The translations under genes and the position numbers were made by a program. Shown here piece by piece: positions 41,267-51,380 of a stretch of 64,000 bases of DNA (position 1 is its first letter; every line of letters starts with the position of its first letter). The DNA comes from Sphingopyxis indica. GTDB lineage: Bacteria > Pseudomonadota > Alphaproteobacteria > Sphingomonadales > Sphingomonadaceae. The notes under the pieces were generated by a model, which had not been told where the DNA came from, made no database searches, and saw only the letters and a program-made list of their open reading frames with translations. The stretch spans positions 151,980-215,979 of the forward strand of contig NZ_FZPA01000006.1 of NCBI RefSeq assembly GCF_900188185.1, in the 5' to 3' direction.

Positions 41267-42235
41267 ATGCCGATCATGGCCGCCCGCCTTTACGACCGCG
41301 GAAAGCTCGTCCGCGATCTCGGCCCCGACGAGGCGATTCCCGAGGATTGCGCCGAGGGCGAGTTCTTCTGGCTCGGCCTCTATGCGCCGACGCCGGGCGA
41401 GCTCGAACGCGTCGCGCAGCGCTTCGGACTCCACCCGCTCGCGGTCGAGGATGCGCTCAAGGCCAATCAGCTTCCCAAGGTCGAAACCTATGGCGACCAG
41501 CTGTTCGTCATCGCGCGCACCGCCAATCTCGACAACGACACGATCCAGCCGGGCGAGACCGCCTTCTTCGTCGGGCGCCACTTTCTCGTCTCGGTGCGTC
41601 ACGGCTCGGCGCGGGGTCATGCCGAGGTGCGTGCGCGGCTCGAAACGGCCCCCGCGCTGCTCGGCCATGGTCCCGACTATGTGCTCCACGCGATCCTCGA
41701 TTTCATCGTCGACGGCTATTTCCCCGTCGTCGATGCGATCGAGGACAAGCTGCTGCTCGTCGAGGACAGCGTGATGGACACCCCGCTCGACGCCGAAGCG
41801 ATCCGCCACCTTTATGGCCAGCGGCACGAGATCATCCGCTTCCAGCGCCTCGTCGGATTGATGAAGGACATGACCTACAAGCTCGCGACGACCCCGCTCG
41901 TCTGTATCGACGATCCGGTGCGGCCCTTTTTTCGCGACATATGGGACCATGTGCAGCGCGCCGAATTCCGCCTGACCGGCCTGCGCGACATCGCCGCCGG
42001 GGTGGTCGAAACCAACGGCCTGCTCGAACAGCAGCGCCAGGGCGTCATCACCCGCCAGCTCGCGGCCTGGGCGGCGATCCTTGCGGTGCCGACCGCGATC
42101 GCGGGCATCTATGGCATGAATTTCCGCCACATGCCCGAACTCGGCTGGCATTTCGGCTATCCGTTCGCGATCGCGCTGATGGCGGGAGTGTGCGGCCTCG
42201 TCTATTGGCGCTTCAAGCACATCGGCTGGCTATAG
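41267..42235 (+). CDS. corA: CorA family magnesium/divalent cation transporter
   Basis: A 322-residue pentameric channel protein. A large N-terminal cytoplasmic alpha/beta domain includes HPLAVEDALKANQLPKVETYGDQLF, a long stalk helix includes EDKLLLVEDSV, and two C-terminal membrane helices follow with the selectivity motif IYGMNF and a short loop MPELGWHFGYP. It ends with the basic FKHIGWL. Of three near ATGs (41258, 41267, 41276), 41267 is chosen because AGGA lies eight bases upstream. It ends 4 bp from the convergent yggS gene. Confidence 0.92.
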   Translation: MPIMAARLYDRGKLVRDLGPDEAIPEDCAEGEFFWLGLYAPTPGELERVAQRFGLHPLAVEDALKANQLPKVETYGDQLFVIARTANLDNDTIQPGETAFFVGRHFLVSVRHGSARGHAEVRARLETAPALLGHGPDYVLHAILDFIVDGYFPVVDAIEDKLLLVEDSVMDTPLDAEAIRHLYGQRHEIIRFQRLVGLMKDMTYKLATTPLVCIDDPVRPFFRDIWDHVQRAEFRLTGLRDIAAGVVETNGLLEQQRQGVITRQLAAWAAILAVPTAIAGIYGMNFRHMPELGWHFGYPFAIALMAGVCGLVYWRFKHIGWL

Positions 42236-42239
42236 CGCC

Positions 42240-42902
42240 TCAGCCCCGCGCGCCGAACAGCGCGGTGCCGACGCGCACATGCGTTGCGCCCAGCATCACC
42301 GCGGTCTCGAAATCGCCGCTCATCCCCATCGAGCGCTGCGGCAGGCCGTGGCGCTCGGCAAGCTCGTCGAGCAGCGCGAAATAGGGCGCGGGCTCGACGT
42401 CGGCGGGCGGTATCGCCATCAGCCCTTCGATCGCCAGTCCCGCCTCCTTTGCCTCGGCGAGCAGCGCGGGCAGGTCGGCGGTCGCGCAGCCGCCCTTTTG
42501 CGCCTCGTCGCCGATATTGACCTGCACGAACAGCCGCGGCTGCTTTCCCGCCTTGTTGCAGGCGCGCGCGAGCGCCTGGACGAGCGACGAGCGGTCGACC
42601 GAGTGGATGACGTCGAACAGCACCACCGCATCGTCGGCCTTGTTCGATTGCAGCTGGCCGATCAGGTGGAGGACGATATCGGGCGCCGCTTCGCGCAGCT
42701 CGGGCCATTTGGCCGCGGCTTCCTGCACGCGATTCTCGCCGAAATGGCGCTGGCCCGCGGCGATCAGCGGCCGGATCGCTTCGGCGTCGTGCGTCTTCGA
42801 CACCGCGATCAGGCAGATGTCGTCCGCGCGCCGCTGCGCGCGCTTCGCCGCGCTCGCGATCGCGTCCCTCACTTCGGCCAGCCGCTCCGCCGCTTCGCTC
42901 AT
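42240..42902 (-). CDS. yggS: YggS family PLP homeostasis protein
   Basis: A 220-residue fold-type III PLP-binding protein without known catalysis that buffers intracellular pyridoxal phosphate. The PLP lysine is in CLIAVSKTHDAEAIRPL; other family segments are FGENRVQEAAAKW, HLIGQLQSNKA, FVQVNIGDEAQKGG and the C-terminal MGMSGDFETAVMLGATHVRVGTALFGAR. Length and motifs fit the family exactly. It is divergent from the ThiE-like gene. Confidence 0.93.
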   Translation of the reverse strand: MSEAAERLAEVRDAIASAAKRAQRRADDICLIAVSKTHDAEAIRPLIAAGQRHFGENRVQEAAAKWPELREAAPDIVLHLIGQLQSNKADDAVVLFDVIHSVDRSSLVQALARACNKAGKQPRLFVQVNIGDEAQKGGCATADLPALLAEAKEAGLAIEGLMAIPPADVEPAPYFALLDELAERHGLPQRSMGMSGDFETAVMLGATHVRVGTALFGARG

Positions 42903-42961
42903 CTCGCCTCCTGTCCGGCGCGTCCGTTGCGCGCGCTTCGTCCGCGCCTATAGAAAGCGCG

Positions 42962-43591
42962 ATGGATCGATTCCACCCCCCTTCCCTGCCCCGGCGATGG
43001 CTGCTGACCGACGAACGGGCGCCGGTGCCGGTCGAACGCCTCGCGTCGATGCTGCCGCCGGGGAGCGGGGTCGTGCTGCGCCACGACAGCCTCGCGGTCG
43101 GCGCACGATGGCGGCTCTTCCGCCGGCTCGCACGGATCGCGGCGGCGCGGCGGCTGACGCTGCTGCTCGCCGGCACCCCCGCGACCGCCGTGCGCTGGGG
43201 CGCCGACGGCGTTCACCTGCGCCGGCGCCGCGCCGCGCGTGCCGCGCAGGCACAGCGGCTCGCGCTGGTCGTCTCCATGCCGGTCCACGATGCGCGCGAA
43301 GCCCGGCGCGCGCGGCGCGCGGGGGCGTCGCTCGCATTCGTCTCGCCGCTCTATCCGACGCGATCGCATCCCGGTGCCGCCGCGCTCGGTCGCGCCGCAT
43401 GGCTCCGCCTCGCGCGGGCGGCGGGCGGGCAGGCGGTCGCGCTCGGCGGCATGACGCCGGCGCGCGCGCGCGCGCTGGCCCGCGCCGCCAGGGCAAGCGG
43501 GATCAGGCCCGGCTGGGCGGCAATTGATGCGTGGGTGGAGGCGGCCGAAATCCGCCGGCGACGTCAGAAGCGGAACTGCGTTCCGACATAG
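42962..43591 (+). CDS. Thiamine phosphate synthase / TenI-like protein
   Basis: A 209-residue protein of the ThiE/TenI fold, very Arg/Ala-rich. Recognisable pieces are RRWLLTDERAP, RWGADGVHLRRRR, FVSPLYPTRSHPGA and VALGGMTPARA. In true ThiE the segment after GVHL reads GQxD and binds pyrophosphate-Mg; here it is Arg-rich, so enzymatic ThiE activity is uncertain and a TenI-like or degenerate role is possible. It may still relate to thiamine, since thiC lies in the same window. Its 3' end overlaps the convergent gene by 28 bp. Confidence 0.6.
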   Translation: MDRFHPPSLPRRWLLTDERAPVPVERLASMLPPGSGVVLRHDSLAVGARWRLFRRLARIAAARRLTLLLAGTPATAVRWGADGVHLRRRRAARAAQAQRLALVVSMPVHDAREARRARRAGASLAFVSPLYPTRSHPGAAALGRAAWLRLARAAGGQAVALGGMTPARARALARAARASGIRPGWAAIDAWVEAAEIRRRRQKRNCVPT

Positions 43592-44277
43592 ACCGCCTGG
43601 CTGTCGCGCCGCGAATCGGTAAGCGGCTCGAGCCGGTCGTCGGCCTTGTAGCGGACGCCGGCGGTGACATCGAGGTTGCGCGTGATGCGATAGCTGCTCA
43701 TCACATCGACCGCCGGAGCGGCGCCCGGTGCGGTGATGCGATCGGTCGCGCCCGCGGGATCGGTCGGCCGGTTGACCATCCGCGTCGCGAAGCGCGAAGG
43801 CTTTTCTTCCTCGGCGGGCGCCTTGGCGACGGGCAGGTTGCGCAGGTCGGTGCCGCGCGGCAGCTGCGGCGTGACGAATTTCTGGAAGCCGACCGAGGCG
43901 CCGAGATCATAGGCGATCGGCGTGATCGCGACCGGCGCCGCGCGGCCCTTTGCCAGCGCCGCGGTGCGCGCCGCGCTCGACGCATCGTCGCGCTTGCGGA
44001 TCACGACGGTGATCGCCCGGTTCTTGCGATTTTCCTCGGTCACCGCGGGAGTGAAGCTGAAATTGCGGCGCGCCTCTTCCGACACCTTGGCATAGCGCGC
44101 GATCAGGCGCGGGTCGCCCGACGCCGGCGTGAACTGGCCGAGCAGGGTTTCCGACAGCGCCATCTCGCGGTTCGCGTCGCTGCGCGTCATCGCGGCGAGC
44201 GCCGGCGGCAGGGCAAGCGACATCGCCGCCAGAACGACGATGCTTCCCTGCCAAAGATGTCGCGGCTTGCCCGCCAT
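43564..44277 (-). CDS. Putative secreted outer-membrane protein of unknown function
   Basis: A 237-residue protein not assigned to a named family. It has a signal peptide (GSIVVLAAMSLALPPALA), a region with LIARYAKVSEEARRNFSFTPA and ITVVIRKRD, and a C-terminal part with alternating polar and hydrophobic residues (YRITRNLDVTAGVRYKADD, then QAVYVGTQFRF). The terminal Phe and aromatic girdle residues suggest a few outer-membrane beta strands. The start is chosen at the Met preceding the basic part of the signal peptide. Confidence 0.6.
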   Translation of the reverse strand: MAGKPRHLWQGSIVVLAAMSLALPPALAAMTRSDANREMALSETLLGQFTPASGDPRLIARYAKVSEEARRNFSFTPAVTEENRKNRAITVVIRKRDDASSAARTAALAKGRAAPVAITPIAYDLGASVGFQKFVTPQLPRGTDLRNLPVAKAPAEEEKPSRFATRMVNRPTDPAGATDRITAPGAAPAVDVMSSYRITRNLDVTAGVRYKADDRLEPLTDSRRDSQAVYVGTQFRF

Positions 44278-44590
44278 GATCTGCGACTCCAACCCCAAGT
44301 CATTCGACAGATAGGCGCTCTTGTCGGATAATTCCAGTGATTCGAGTCGGATCGTTCGCAGGCGAACGGCTTTTGGACCCGATTGTTGCGCAATGAGCAC
44401 AGTTTGCGCACCCGCCCCGGACCATCTGTTCCGAAGCGGGGCGCATCGCTTGCAATCCTTGCCTGAGCCGAAGCTGAACGGCGGCGACAGGGCGAATCGC
44501 CATGCTTGCCGGGGCGCGGCAAGCGCGATAGAGACGCTGCCAATTCTCCGCACTGCGGCCAGCCGCCGCATTCAGAATAAGGTGTCCGGC
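44278..44590. other. Divergent intergenic region
   Basis: 313 bp between the secreted-protein gene and the DUF3576 gene. It must hold both promoters and is less GC-rich near 44330-44400. A short palindrome GTTCGC-AG-GCGAAC lies near 44355. No gene, RNA or clear promoter consensus was recognised. Confidence 0.4.
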
Positions 44591-45049
44591 ATGTCCCAGC
44601 TTCGTTTCCTCGTTCCGACCGGTCGCCCGGCCGCCCTCGCGCTGCTCGGCGTCGCGGTGCTCGGCCTTTCGGCGTGCGGCGGCAAGGAACGGCCGAAGGC
44701 GGATCTCGCGGCGTCGCAGGTGACGACGATCGGCGTGAACAGCTATCTGTGGCGCGCGTCGCTCGATTCGCTCTCGTTCATGCCGCTGCTTCAGGCCGAC
44801 AGCGCGGGCGGGGTGATCATCACCGACTGGTATGCGAACCCGCAGAACCCGAACGAGCGGATGAAGGTCACCGTGTCGATCCTCGACCGCGACCTGCGCG
44901 CCGACGCGCTGCGTGTCGCGGCCTCGCGCCAGGTGTCGCAGGGCGGCACCTGGGTCGATGCACCGGTGCAGGCGGCGACGGTGCAGAAGCTCGAGGAAAT
45001 CATCCTCACCCGCGCCCGCGACCTGCGCCGCGGCGCGATCGAGGGTTAA
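44591..45049 (+). CDS. DUF3576 domain lipoprotein
   Basis: A 152-residue lipoprotein with the lipobox signal LGVAVLGLSACGGKE. The rest matches DUF3576: TTIGVNSYLWRASLDSLSFMPLLQAD, GVIITDWYANPQNPNERMKVTV, and RVAASRQVSQGG. Proteins of this group lie next to leuS in many alphaproteobacteria and are thought to have an outer-membrane role together with LptE-like neighbours; the function is unproven. A palindromic element of family B separates it from leuS. Confidence 0.85.
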   Translation: MSQLRFLVPTGRPAALALLGVAVLGLSACGGKERPKADLAASQVTTIGVNSYLWRASLDSLSFMPLLQADSAGGVIITDWYANPQNPNERMKVTVSILDRDLRADALRVAASRQVSQGGTWVDAPVQAATVQKLEEIILTRARDLRRGAIEG

Positions 45050-45057
45050 AGGGAAAT

Positions 45058-45142
45058 CGTCATTGCGAGGAGCCAAAGGCGACGCGGCAATCCAGAGTGC
45101 GCGTGAACCGCTCTGGATTGCTTCGCTCCGCTCGCAATGACG
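45058..45142. repeat. Palindromic element, family B (copy 2)
   Basis: Arms begin CGTCATTGCGAGGAGCCAAA and end TCGCTCCGCTCGCAATGACG, with inner CAATCCAGAG / CTCTGGATTG. It shares arm sequence with 32840-32915 and lies between the DUF3576 gene and leuS. Confidence 0.88.
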
Positions 45143-45170
45143 GAAGAATGAAATACGGGGTGAATAGAAT

Positions 45171-47720
45171 ATGACCCGCGAAATGCGCTTTGGCGCCCTG
45201 GCCGCCGATGCCCGCTGGCAGGCGGCGTGGGAGGCCGCGAACAGCTTTGCCACCACCGACGGCGACGACCGGCCAAAGGCCTATATCCTCGAGATGTTCC
45301 CCTATCCTTCGGGGCGCATCCACATGGGGCATGTGCGCAACTATACGATGGGCGACGTGCTGGCGCGCTTCAAGCGGATGACCGGGCACGACGTGCTGCA
45401 CCCGATGGGCTGGGACGCCTTCGGTATGCCCGCGGAAAATGCCGCGATGGAAAGGGGCGTGCATCCCGGCGGCTGGACGCGCGCCAATATCGACACGATG
45501 CGCGCGCAGTTGAAGCGGCTCGGGCTCGCGATCGACTGGGGGCGCGAACTCGCGACCTGCGACGCCGGCTATTATGGGCAGGAACAGGCGCTGTTCCTCG
45601 ATTTCTACGCCGCGGGGCTCGTCGCGCGCAAGGAAAGCTACGTCAACTGGGACCCGGTCGACATGACCGTGCTCGCCAACGAGCAGGTGATCGACGGCCG
45701 CGGCTGGCGATCGGGCGCGCTGGTCGAGAAGAAGAAATTGTCGCAGTGGTTCCTCAAGATCACCGACTTCGCCGACGAGCTGCTCGAAGGGCTGAAGAGC
45801 CTCGATCAGTGGCCCGAAAAGGTGCGGCTGATGCAGGAAAACTGGATCGGCAAGTCGCAGGGGCTTGAGTTCTCGTTCCGCCTCGTCGGCGGCGCGCCGG
45901 GGTTCGACGTCTTCACGACGCGCCCCGACACCATCTATGGCGCCAGCTTCGCGGCCATCTCGCCCGACCATCCGCTCGCCGAAAGACTTGCCAAGGATTC
46001 GCCGCGCCTCGCTGCCTTCATCGCCGAATGCCGGCGCCGGGGCACGTCGGCGGAGCAGCTGGAAACCGCCGAGAAGATGGGCTTCGATACCGGCCTCGCC
46101 GTCGAGCATCCGCTCGATCCGAACTGGCACCTGCCTGTGTGGGTCGTGAATTATGTGCTGATGGACTATGGCACCGGTGCGATCTTCGGCGTCCCCGCGC
46201 ACGACCAGCGCGACCTCGACTTTGCGCGCAAATATGAGCTGCCGGTCTATCGCGTCATCGCCGACGGCGACGAGACCGGCCAGCATTTCGAAGGCGGCGA
46301 GGCCTGGGTCGGCACCGGCCGCCTTGTGAACAGCCATTTCCTGAACGGCATGAGCATCGACGAGGCGAAGGCCGCGGTGATCGCGCGCGCCGAGCACGAA
46401 GGCTGGGGCAAGGGCACCACGGTATGGCGCCTGCGCGACTGGGGCGTTTCGCGGCAGCGCTATTGGGGCACGCCGATCCCCTTCATCCATTGCGATACGT
46501 GCGGCGTCGTTCCGGTGCCGAAGGACCAGCTGCCGGTCACGCTGCCCGAGGATGTCGATTTCTCGGTCCCCGGCAACCCGCTCGACCGCCATCCGGCGTG
46601 GAAGCATGTCGCCTGCCCGTCGTGCGGCGGCGCGGCGGTGCGCGAGACCGACACGCTCGACACCTTCGTCGATTCGAGCTGGTATTTCCTCCGCTTCGCC
46701 AGCTCCCCGGCGGACAAGCCGTTCGACCCCGCAGTGATCGCGCGCTGGCTGCCCGTCGACCAATATATCGGCGGCATCGAACATGCGATCCTCCACCTGC
46801 TCTACGCGCGCTTCTGGACGCGCGCGCTTCAGCGTATCGGCATGATCGAGGTGAAGGAGCCCTTTGCGAGCCTGTTCACGCAGGGCATGGTCACGCACGA
46901 AACCTACAGCCGCGATCAGGGCGAGGGCGTCGCGCCGCTCTATTTCACCCCCGAGGAGGTGACGCGCACCGCCGACGGCGCGACGCTCGCCGCCGACGGG
47001 TCGCCGGTCGAGGTCGGTCGCGTCATCAAGATGTCGAAGTCGAAGAAGAATGTCGTCGATCCCGACGCGATCCTCGACCAATATGGCGCCGACGCGGTGC
47101 GCTGGTTCATGCTCTCCGACAGCCCGCCCGAACGCGACCTTCCGTGGAGCGAGGCGGGGATCGAGGGCGCGTGGCGTTTCGTCCAGCGGCTGTGGCGACT
47201 GTTCGGCGAGACCGAGAACCGCGGCGACGGGGCCGAGGATATTGCGCTGGCGAGGCTGCTCCACCGCGCGATCGCGGGGGTTGCCGCCGACATCGAAGCC
47301 CTGGGCTTCAACAAGGCGGTCGCCAAGATCCACGCGCTCGCCAACGATATCGAGAAAGCGAAGCCGTCGGCGACGCGCGCCGAGGCGTGCGCGACGCTGA
47401 TCCGCCTCGTCGCGCCGATGATGCCGCACCTCGCCGAAGAGGCGTGGGCGGCGCTGCCCGAGGCGCAGCGCACGAGCGCGATGGTCGCCGACGCGGCATG
47501 GCCCGCCGTCGATCCCGCGCTGCTCGCCGAGGACGAGGTGACGATCGTGATCCAGGTCGCGGGCAAGCGCCGCGACGAGCTGACGCTCGCCAAGGGACTC
47601 GACAGGGACGCCGTCGAAGCCGCCGCGCTCGCGCGCCCGCGCATCGCGGAGTTGCTTGCAGGAGCCGCGCCGAAGAAGGTGATTGTGGTTCCCGACCGGC
47701 TGGTGAATATTGTTCCCTAA
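45171..47720 (+). CDS. leuS: Leucyl-tRNA synthetase
   Basis: An 849-residue class I synthetase that charges tRNA-Leu. It has the HIGH variant HMGH in [19 protein letters not shown], the CP1 editing domain with [13 protein letters not shown] and the Asp of [18 protein letters not shown], and the KMSKS loop [14 protein letters not shown]. The C-terminal anticodon-binding and extension domains are complete (ending [11 protein letters not shown]). It is followed one base later by lptE and then holA. Confidence 0.96.
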   Translation: MTREMRFGALAADARWQAAWEAANSFATTDGDDRPKAYILEMFPYPSGRIHMGHVRNYTMGDVLARFKRMTGHDVLHPMGWDAFGMPAENAAMERGVHPGGWTRANIDTMRAQLKRLGLAIDWGRELATCDAGYYGQEQALFLDFYAAGLVARKESYVNWDPVDMTVLANEQVIDGRGWRSGALVEKKKLSQWFLKITDFADELLEGLKSLDQWPEKVRLMQENWIGKSQGLEFSFRLVGGAPGFDVFTTRPDTIYGASFAAISPDHPLAERLAKDSPRLAAFIAECRRRGTSAEQLETAEKMGFDTGLAVEHPLDPNWHLPVWVVNYVLMDYGTGAIFGVPAHDQRDLDFARKYELPVYRVIADGDETGQHFEGGEAWVGTGRLVNSHFLNGMSIDEAKAAVIARAEHEGWGKGTTVWRLRDWGVSRQRYWGTPIPFIHCDTCGVVPVPKDQLPVTLPEDVDFSVPGNPLDRHPAWKHVACPSCGGAAVRETDTLDTFVDSSWYFLRFASSPADKPFDPAVIARWLPVDQYIGGIEHAILHLLYARFWTRALQRIGMIEVKEPFASLFTQGMVTHETYSRDQGEGVAPLYFTPEEVTRTADGATLAADGSPVEVGRVIKMSKSKKNVVDPDAILDQYGADAVRWFMLSDSPPERDLPWSEAGIEGAWRFVQRLWRLFGETENRGDGAEDIALARLLHRAIAGVAADIEALGFNKAVAKIHALANDIEKAKPSATRAEACATLIRLVAPMMPHLAEEAWAALPEAQRTSAMVADAAWPAVDPALLAEDEVTIVIQVAGKRRDELTLAKGLDRDAVEAAALARPRIAELLAGAAPKKVIVVPDRLVNIVP

Positions 47721-47721
47721 G

Positions 47722-48264
47722 ATGCGCGGCCTGCTCGCCTCCTGCCTGATCGCCCTGTCGCTGCCGCTCGCCGGCTGCGGGCTGAAGCCGCTCTATGCGA
47801 ACGGCAGCAAGGGCGAAGTCGCGACGATGCTCGCCGATATCGACGTCGCGCCGATCGAGGGGCACGCCGGCTGGCTCGTGCGCAATGCGCTGCGCGACCG
47901 CTTCGTCGCGGCGCAGGGCGGGCGCGGCGAGGGCAATCGCTTCCGGCTCGACGTCCGGCTCGAGGACAGCATCACCGGGTTCGGCGTCCGCACCGACGAT
48001 TCGGTGACGCGCGAGCGGCGGACGCTGCGCGCGCGCTACCAGCTCGTCGACGGCGCGACCGGCGAAGTGCTGCTCGACGCGACCGCGGCGCAGGACGCGG
48101 GCATCGACGTCGTCGGCAGCGAATATGCGACGATCGCGGCCGAGAACAGCTCGCTCGAACGGCTCGCCTCGGGCGTCGCCGACCAGATCGTCGCGCGGCT
48201 CGCCGTCTATGCCAATCGCGGCGGCCCCGCCTCGGCGCCCGGCGTTGCACCGACGGCCCGATGA
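47722..48264 (+). CDS. lptE: LPS assembly lipoprotein LptE
   Basis: A 180-residue lipoprotein (lipobox SLPLAGC) with the family start GLKPLYANGSKGE and a strand pattern ending at ARYQLVDGATGEVLLD. LptE plugs the LptD barrel and carries LPS to the outer leaflet. The position between leuS and holA is the conserved proteobacterial order. The Gly/Ala-rich tail has no counterpart in E. coli LptE. The start at 47722 is one base after the leuS stop, which implies coupling. Confidence 0.9.
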   Translation: MRGLLASCLIALSLPLAGCGLKPLYANGSKGEVATMLADIDVAPIEGHAGWLVRNALRDRFVAAQGGRGEGNRFRLDVRLEDSITGFGVRTDDSVTRERRTLRARYQLVDGATGEVLLDATAAQDAGIDVVGSEYATIAAENSSLERLASGVADQIVARLAVYANRGGPASAPGVAPTAR

Positions 48265-49292
48265 AAGCGGTCAAGCCCGCCGAACTCGAACGCCTGCGAC
48301 AGCTCGACCCCGCGGTTCGCCTCATCCTCCTTACCGGTCCCGACGAGGCAACGATGAACGCGCTCGCGGCAAGGCTGGTCGCGCTCGCGGGCGAGGAGGC
48401 CGAGCGGCTCGACCTTTCCTCGTCGCAGCTTTCGCAGGACGGCGCCCTGCTCGCCGCCGAAGCGGCGTCGCTGTCGCTCTTTGCGGGTGCGCGGGTGATA
48501 AGGCTCGAGATTTCGGGCAGCGGCGACGATTGCCTCGCCGCGGTCGATGCGCTGCTCGGCGCCGACAGCGCGGTCAATCCGGTGATCGCGACGGGGGCAT
48601 CGGTCACCGCGCGCTCGAAGCTCGTCAAGCTCGTCGAGGGATCGGACGCCGGCCTCGCCGCGATCTGCTACCAGCCCGACCGCCGCGCGCTCGTCGGCAT
48701 CGCGATCGCGGCGGCCGAGGAACAGGGACTGCGGCTCGCCAATGCCGAAGCGCAATTGCTCGTCGATCTGGTGTCGGGCGACCAGGCACTGATGCGCCGC
48801 GAGCTCGAGAAGATGGCGCTCTATCTCGACGCGGCCAGGGATCGCCAGCGGCAGGTCACCGCCGCCGACATCGCCGCGCTCGGCGCCGCGACGCACGAAG
48901 AGGACGTCAGCGAGTGCATCAACGTCGCGCTCGGCGGCAAGCTCGGCGACCTGCCCGACATGCTGACAAGGGCGGCGGCGGTCGGGGTGGCCGAAATCCG
49001 CATCATCCGCGCGCTCGCGATCCGCGCGGGTCAGCTCGCCCGGCTGCGCGCCGAGGTCGATGGCGGCGCGCATCCCGCAACGGTGGTGTCGGCGCGCAGC
49101 AGCGGCGTTTTCTGGAAAGAGCAGAGCGCGGTGACCGCGCAGCTCCATATCTGGGATTCGGTGCGCATCGCGCGGCTGATGACGCGGCTGCTCGATTGCG
49201 AGCGCGCGCTCAAAGCGTCGGGCACGCCGGGCAATGTGCTGTTCCGCAAGCTGATGACCGACATCGCGCACCAGGCGGCGCGGGCGCGGTAG
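48261..49292 (+). CDS. holA: DNA polymerase III subunit delta
   Basis: A 343-residue clamp-loader subunit that opens the sliding clamp. It has an AAA+-like fold without a Walker A; visible segments are AVRLILLTGPDEATMNALAARL, LFAGARVIRLEI, ICYQPDRRALVGIAIAAAEE and the C-terminal collar LDCERALKASGTPGNVLFRKLM. It starts inside the lptE stop (ATGA). Confidence 0.92.
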   Translation: MKAVKPAELERLRQLDPAVRLILLTGPDEATMNALAARLVALAGEEAERLDLSSSQLSQDGALLAAEAASLSLFAGARVIRLEISGSGDDCLAAVDALLGADSAVNPVIATGASVTARSKLVKLVEGSDAGLAAICYQPDRRALVGIAIAAAEEQGLRLANAEAQLLVDLVSGDQALMRRELEKMALYLDAARDRQRQVTAADIAALGAATHEEDVSECINVALGGKLGDLPDMLTRAAAVGVAEIRIIRALAIRAGQLARLRAEVDGGAHPATVVSARSSGVFWKEQSAVTAQLHIWDSVRIARLMTRLLDCERALKASGTPGNVLFRKLMTDIAHQAARAR

Positions 49293-49321
49293 CGCGCCGA
49301 GCGTCGTTGACCGAATAACCC

Positions 49322-49406
49322 GTGTGCTCCCGCGAAGGCGGGAGCCCATCTCCAGACAGCGCTATGTCGACCGGCGGGCGATGGGTCCCCGCCTTCGCGG
49401 GGACAC
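49322..49406. repeat. Palindromic element, family C (copy 2)
   Basis: The reverse-oriented counterpart of 37504-37587: arms GTGCTCCCGCGAAGGCGGGAG and GTCCCCGCCTTCGCGGGGACAC, with inner CCCATCTCCAG / GATGGG. It lies in the convergent gap between holA and the antiporter gene. Confidence 0.9.
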
Positions 49407-49459
49407 TTTCACAGGAGGCTCGTTCAAAGGCGACCAGATCGTTTCCCGATGTGGGCGGG

Positions 49460-51274
49460 TTATGCCGCCTCGCGCGCTTCCATGCGCGCCTTGGGGTCCT
49501 CGGGTGGCACGAAGCTCCATAGCGTATCGCCCGCCTCGACCGCCGGCCGGTGGTGCTTGGCAAAAATGACAAGCTCGCCCGACGGCCGCACCACCGCCAG
49601 GCTGTCGCCGCCGCTCGCCTTCATCCGCGCGGCATAGTCCGAATAGGGGAATTTCTCGGTGATCCGGGTGCGGCTGAAGGTCCAGCCCGCCTGCAGCCGG
49701 TCGAGATGTTCCTCGATCGGCGTCGCCGCGAGCGTGAAGACGCGCCCGCGCCGCTGGCTGCCCTGCTGCGCCTCGCCGATCACGCGGCTGACGCGGTCGT
49801 GGCCGATCTCGGGCGCAAGCTCGCTGCACACCAGCGCGTTATAGGCATCATTGTCGGTCGCCGCGATCAGCTGCTGAAACTGGCCTATGTCGAGGTGATC
49901 CTCATGCACCTCGTCCAATATATCGCCGTGATAGACCGGCAGGCCGGCGTGGCGCGCGCGGCGCAGCGCGAGCTGGCTCGCATCGGCGACGAGCACGTCG
50001 CGCTCCTGCCGCTTGATGAATTCGGCAAAGGCGATCGTCCAGCTGTTCGCGCCGACGAGCAGCACCCCGTCGCCCTTGCCGCGATCGAGCCCGAGCCAGC
50101 GCGCGAACGGCCCCGCAGTGAAACCGTGCGCAAAGATCGTCGCGATCACGACCCCGAACGACAACGGCACCAGCGCCTCCGACCCCGCGATGCCATAGTC
50201 GGAAAGGCGCAGCGCGAAGAGGCCGGTGACCGCGACCGCGACGATGCCGCGCGGCGCGATCCACGCGACGAACAATCGCTCCTTCAGCGGAATGCGCGTG
50301 AAGAGCAGCGCGATCATGATCGTCAGCGGCCGCACGACGAAGAGCAGCAGGACGAGGAAGACCAGGAAGCGCGCCTGAAAATTGGACACGACGGTCCAGT
50401 CGAGCGTCGCCGACAATATGATGAAGACGCCCGAGACGAGGAGGACGGTCAGATCCTCCTTGAAACGCTGGAGCATATGCGTCGAATAGGTTTCGCGGTT
50501 CGCCATCACCACGCCCATCACGGTCACGGTGATCAGCCCGGTTTCGTGCATGATCAGGTCGGAGAGGACGAAGACCGCGATCACCGTCGTCAGCAGCACC
50601 GGCGCCTTCAGATATTCGGGAACCCAGCCGCGCGGGAAGGCCCAGGTCAGCGCAAAGCCCGCGGCGCCGCCGATCAGGATCGCGAGCAGGCTCGCCGCAA
50701 CGACGTCGGTGACGATCCCGATGCTGTTCGCCTCGGCGCCGCCGTGGGTGATGTAGCTGTAGATGCCGACCGCGAGCAACGCGCCGATCGGATCGTTCAC
50801 AATGCCTTCCCACTTCAGCATATTCTTGACGCGCGGCGCGATGTTGAGCGTGCGCAGCATCGGCCCGATCACCGTCGGACCGGTCACCACCATCACCCCG
50901 CCGAACAATGCCGAAAGCTCGAACGACAGCCCCGCACCATAATAGGCCGCGGCGGTGCCGAGCGCCCAGCCGACGGGCACCCCGACAAAAACGAGCAGCG
51001 CGACGGCATAGCCCGCCTGCCGAAGCTCGCGGAATTTGAGGCTGAGCCCCCCTTCGAACAGGATCACCGCGACCGCGAGCTTGATGATCGGTTCGCGCAG
51101 ATTGCCGAAATCCTGCTCGGGGCGGATCAGGCCGAGCACCGGCCCCGCGACGATCCCCGCGATCAGCATCAGCGCGATCGCCGGGCGCCCGGTGCGCCAG
51201 GCAATCCACTGCGCCCCGATGCCGATCACCCCGATCAGCGCAATTTTGACGAGCAGGGAGTCGATCGCGAACAT
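49460..51274 (-). CDS. Cation:proton antiporter with TrkA-like NAD domain
   Basis: A 604-residue protein. The N-terminal 390 residues have about 12-13 membrane helices of the CPA-type Na+(K+)/H+ exchanger, with core segments LFEGGLSLKF, VVTGPTVIGPML, KWEGIVNDPIGALLAV (ND motif) and IAPRGIVAVAV. A cytoplasmic RCK/TrkA-N domain follows (GVLLVGANSWTIAFAEF, LVADASQLALRRARHAG, LIAATDNDAYNALV) and a TrkA-C end. It exchanges monovalent cations for protons, gated by nucleotide binding. It is a single gene. Confidence 0.88.
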   Translation of the reverse strand: MFAIDSLLVKIALIGVIGIGAQWIAWRTGRPAIALMLIAGIVAGPVLGLIRPEQDFGNLREPIIKLAVAVILFEGGLSLKFRELRQAGYAVALLVFVGVPVGWALGTAAAYYGAGLSFELSALFGGVMVVTGPTVIGPMLRTLNIAPRVKNMLKWEGIVNDPIGALLAVGIYSYITHGGAEANSIGIVTDVVAASLLAILIGGAAGFALTWAFPRGWVPEYLKAPVLLTTVIAVFVLSDLIMHETGLITVTVMGVVMANRETYSTHMLQRFKEDLTVLLVSGVFIILSATLDWTVVSNFQARFLVFLVLLLFVVRPLTIMIALLFTRIPLKERLFVAWIAPRGIVAVAVTGLFALRLSDYGIAGSEALVPLSFGVVIATIFAHGFTAGPFARWLGLDRGKGDGVLLVGANSWTIAFAEFIKRQERDVLVADASQLALRRARHAGLPVYHGDILDEVHEDHLDIGQFQQLIAATDNDAYNALVCSELAPEIGHDRVSRVIGEAQQGSQRRGRVFTLAATPIEEHLDRLQAGWTFSRTRITEKFPYSDYAARMKASGGDSLAVVRPSGELVIFAKHHRPAVEAGDTLWSFVPPEDPKARMEAREAA

Positions 51275-51380
51275 CGCCCAAGCCTATGCGGGGACGAGCG
51301 GAAAAGGCCAGCCCAAAAGCGGCGGCAGATTTGCCAGGCGTCGCCGCATCAAGCGACGAACTGCGCTTCACTGTCCTTGT

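Noticed and set aside
45060..47429. 789-codon minus-strand frame opposite leuS
   Set aside because: Mirror frame; leuS on the other strand is unambiguous.
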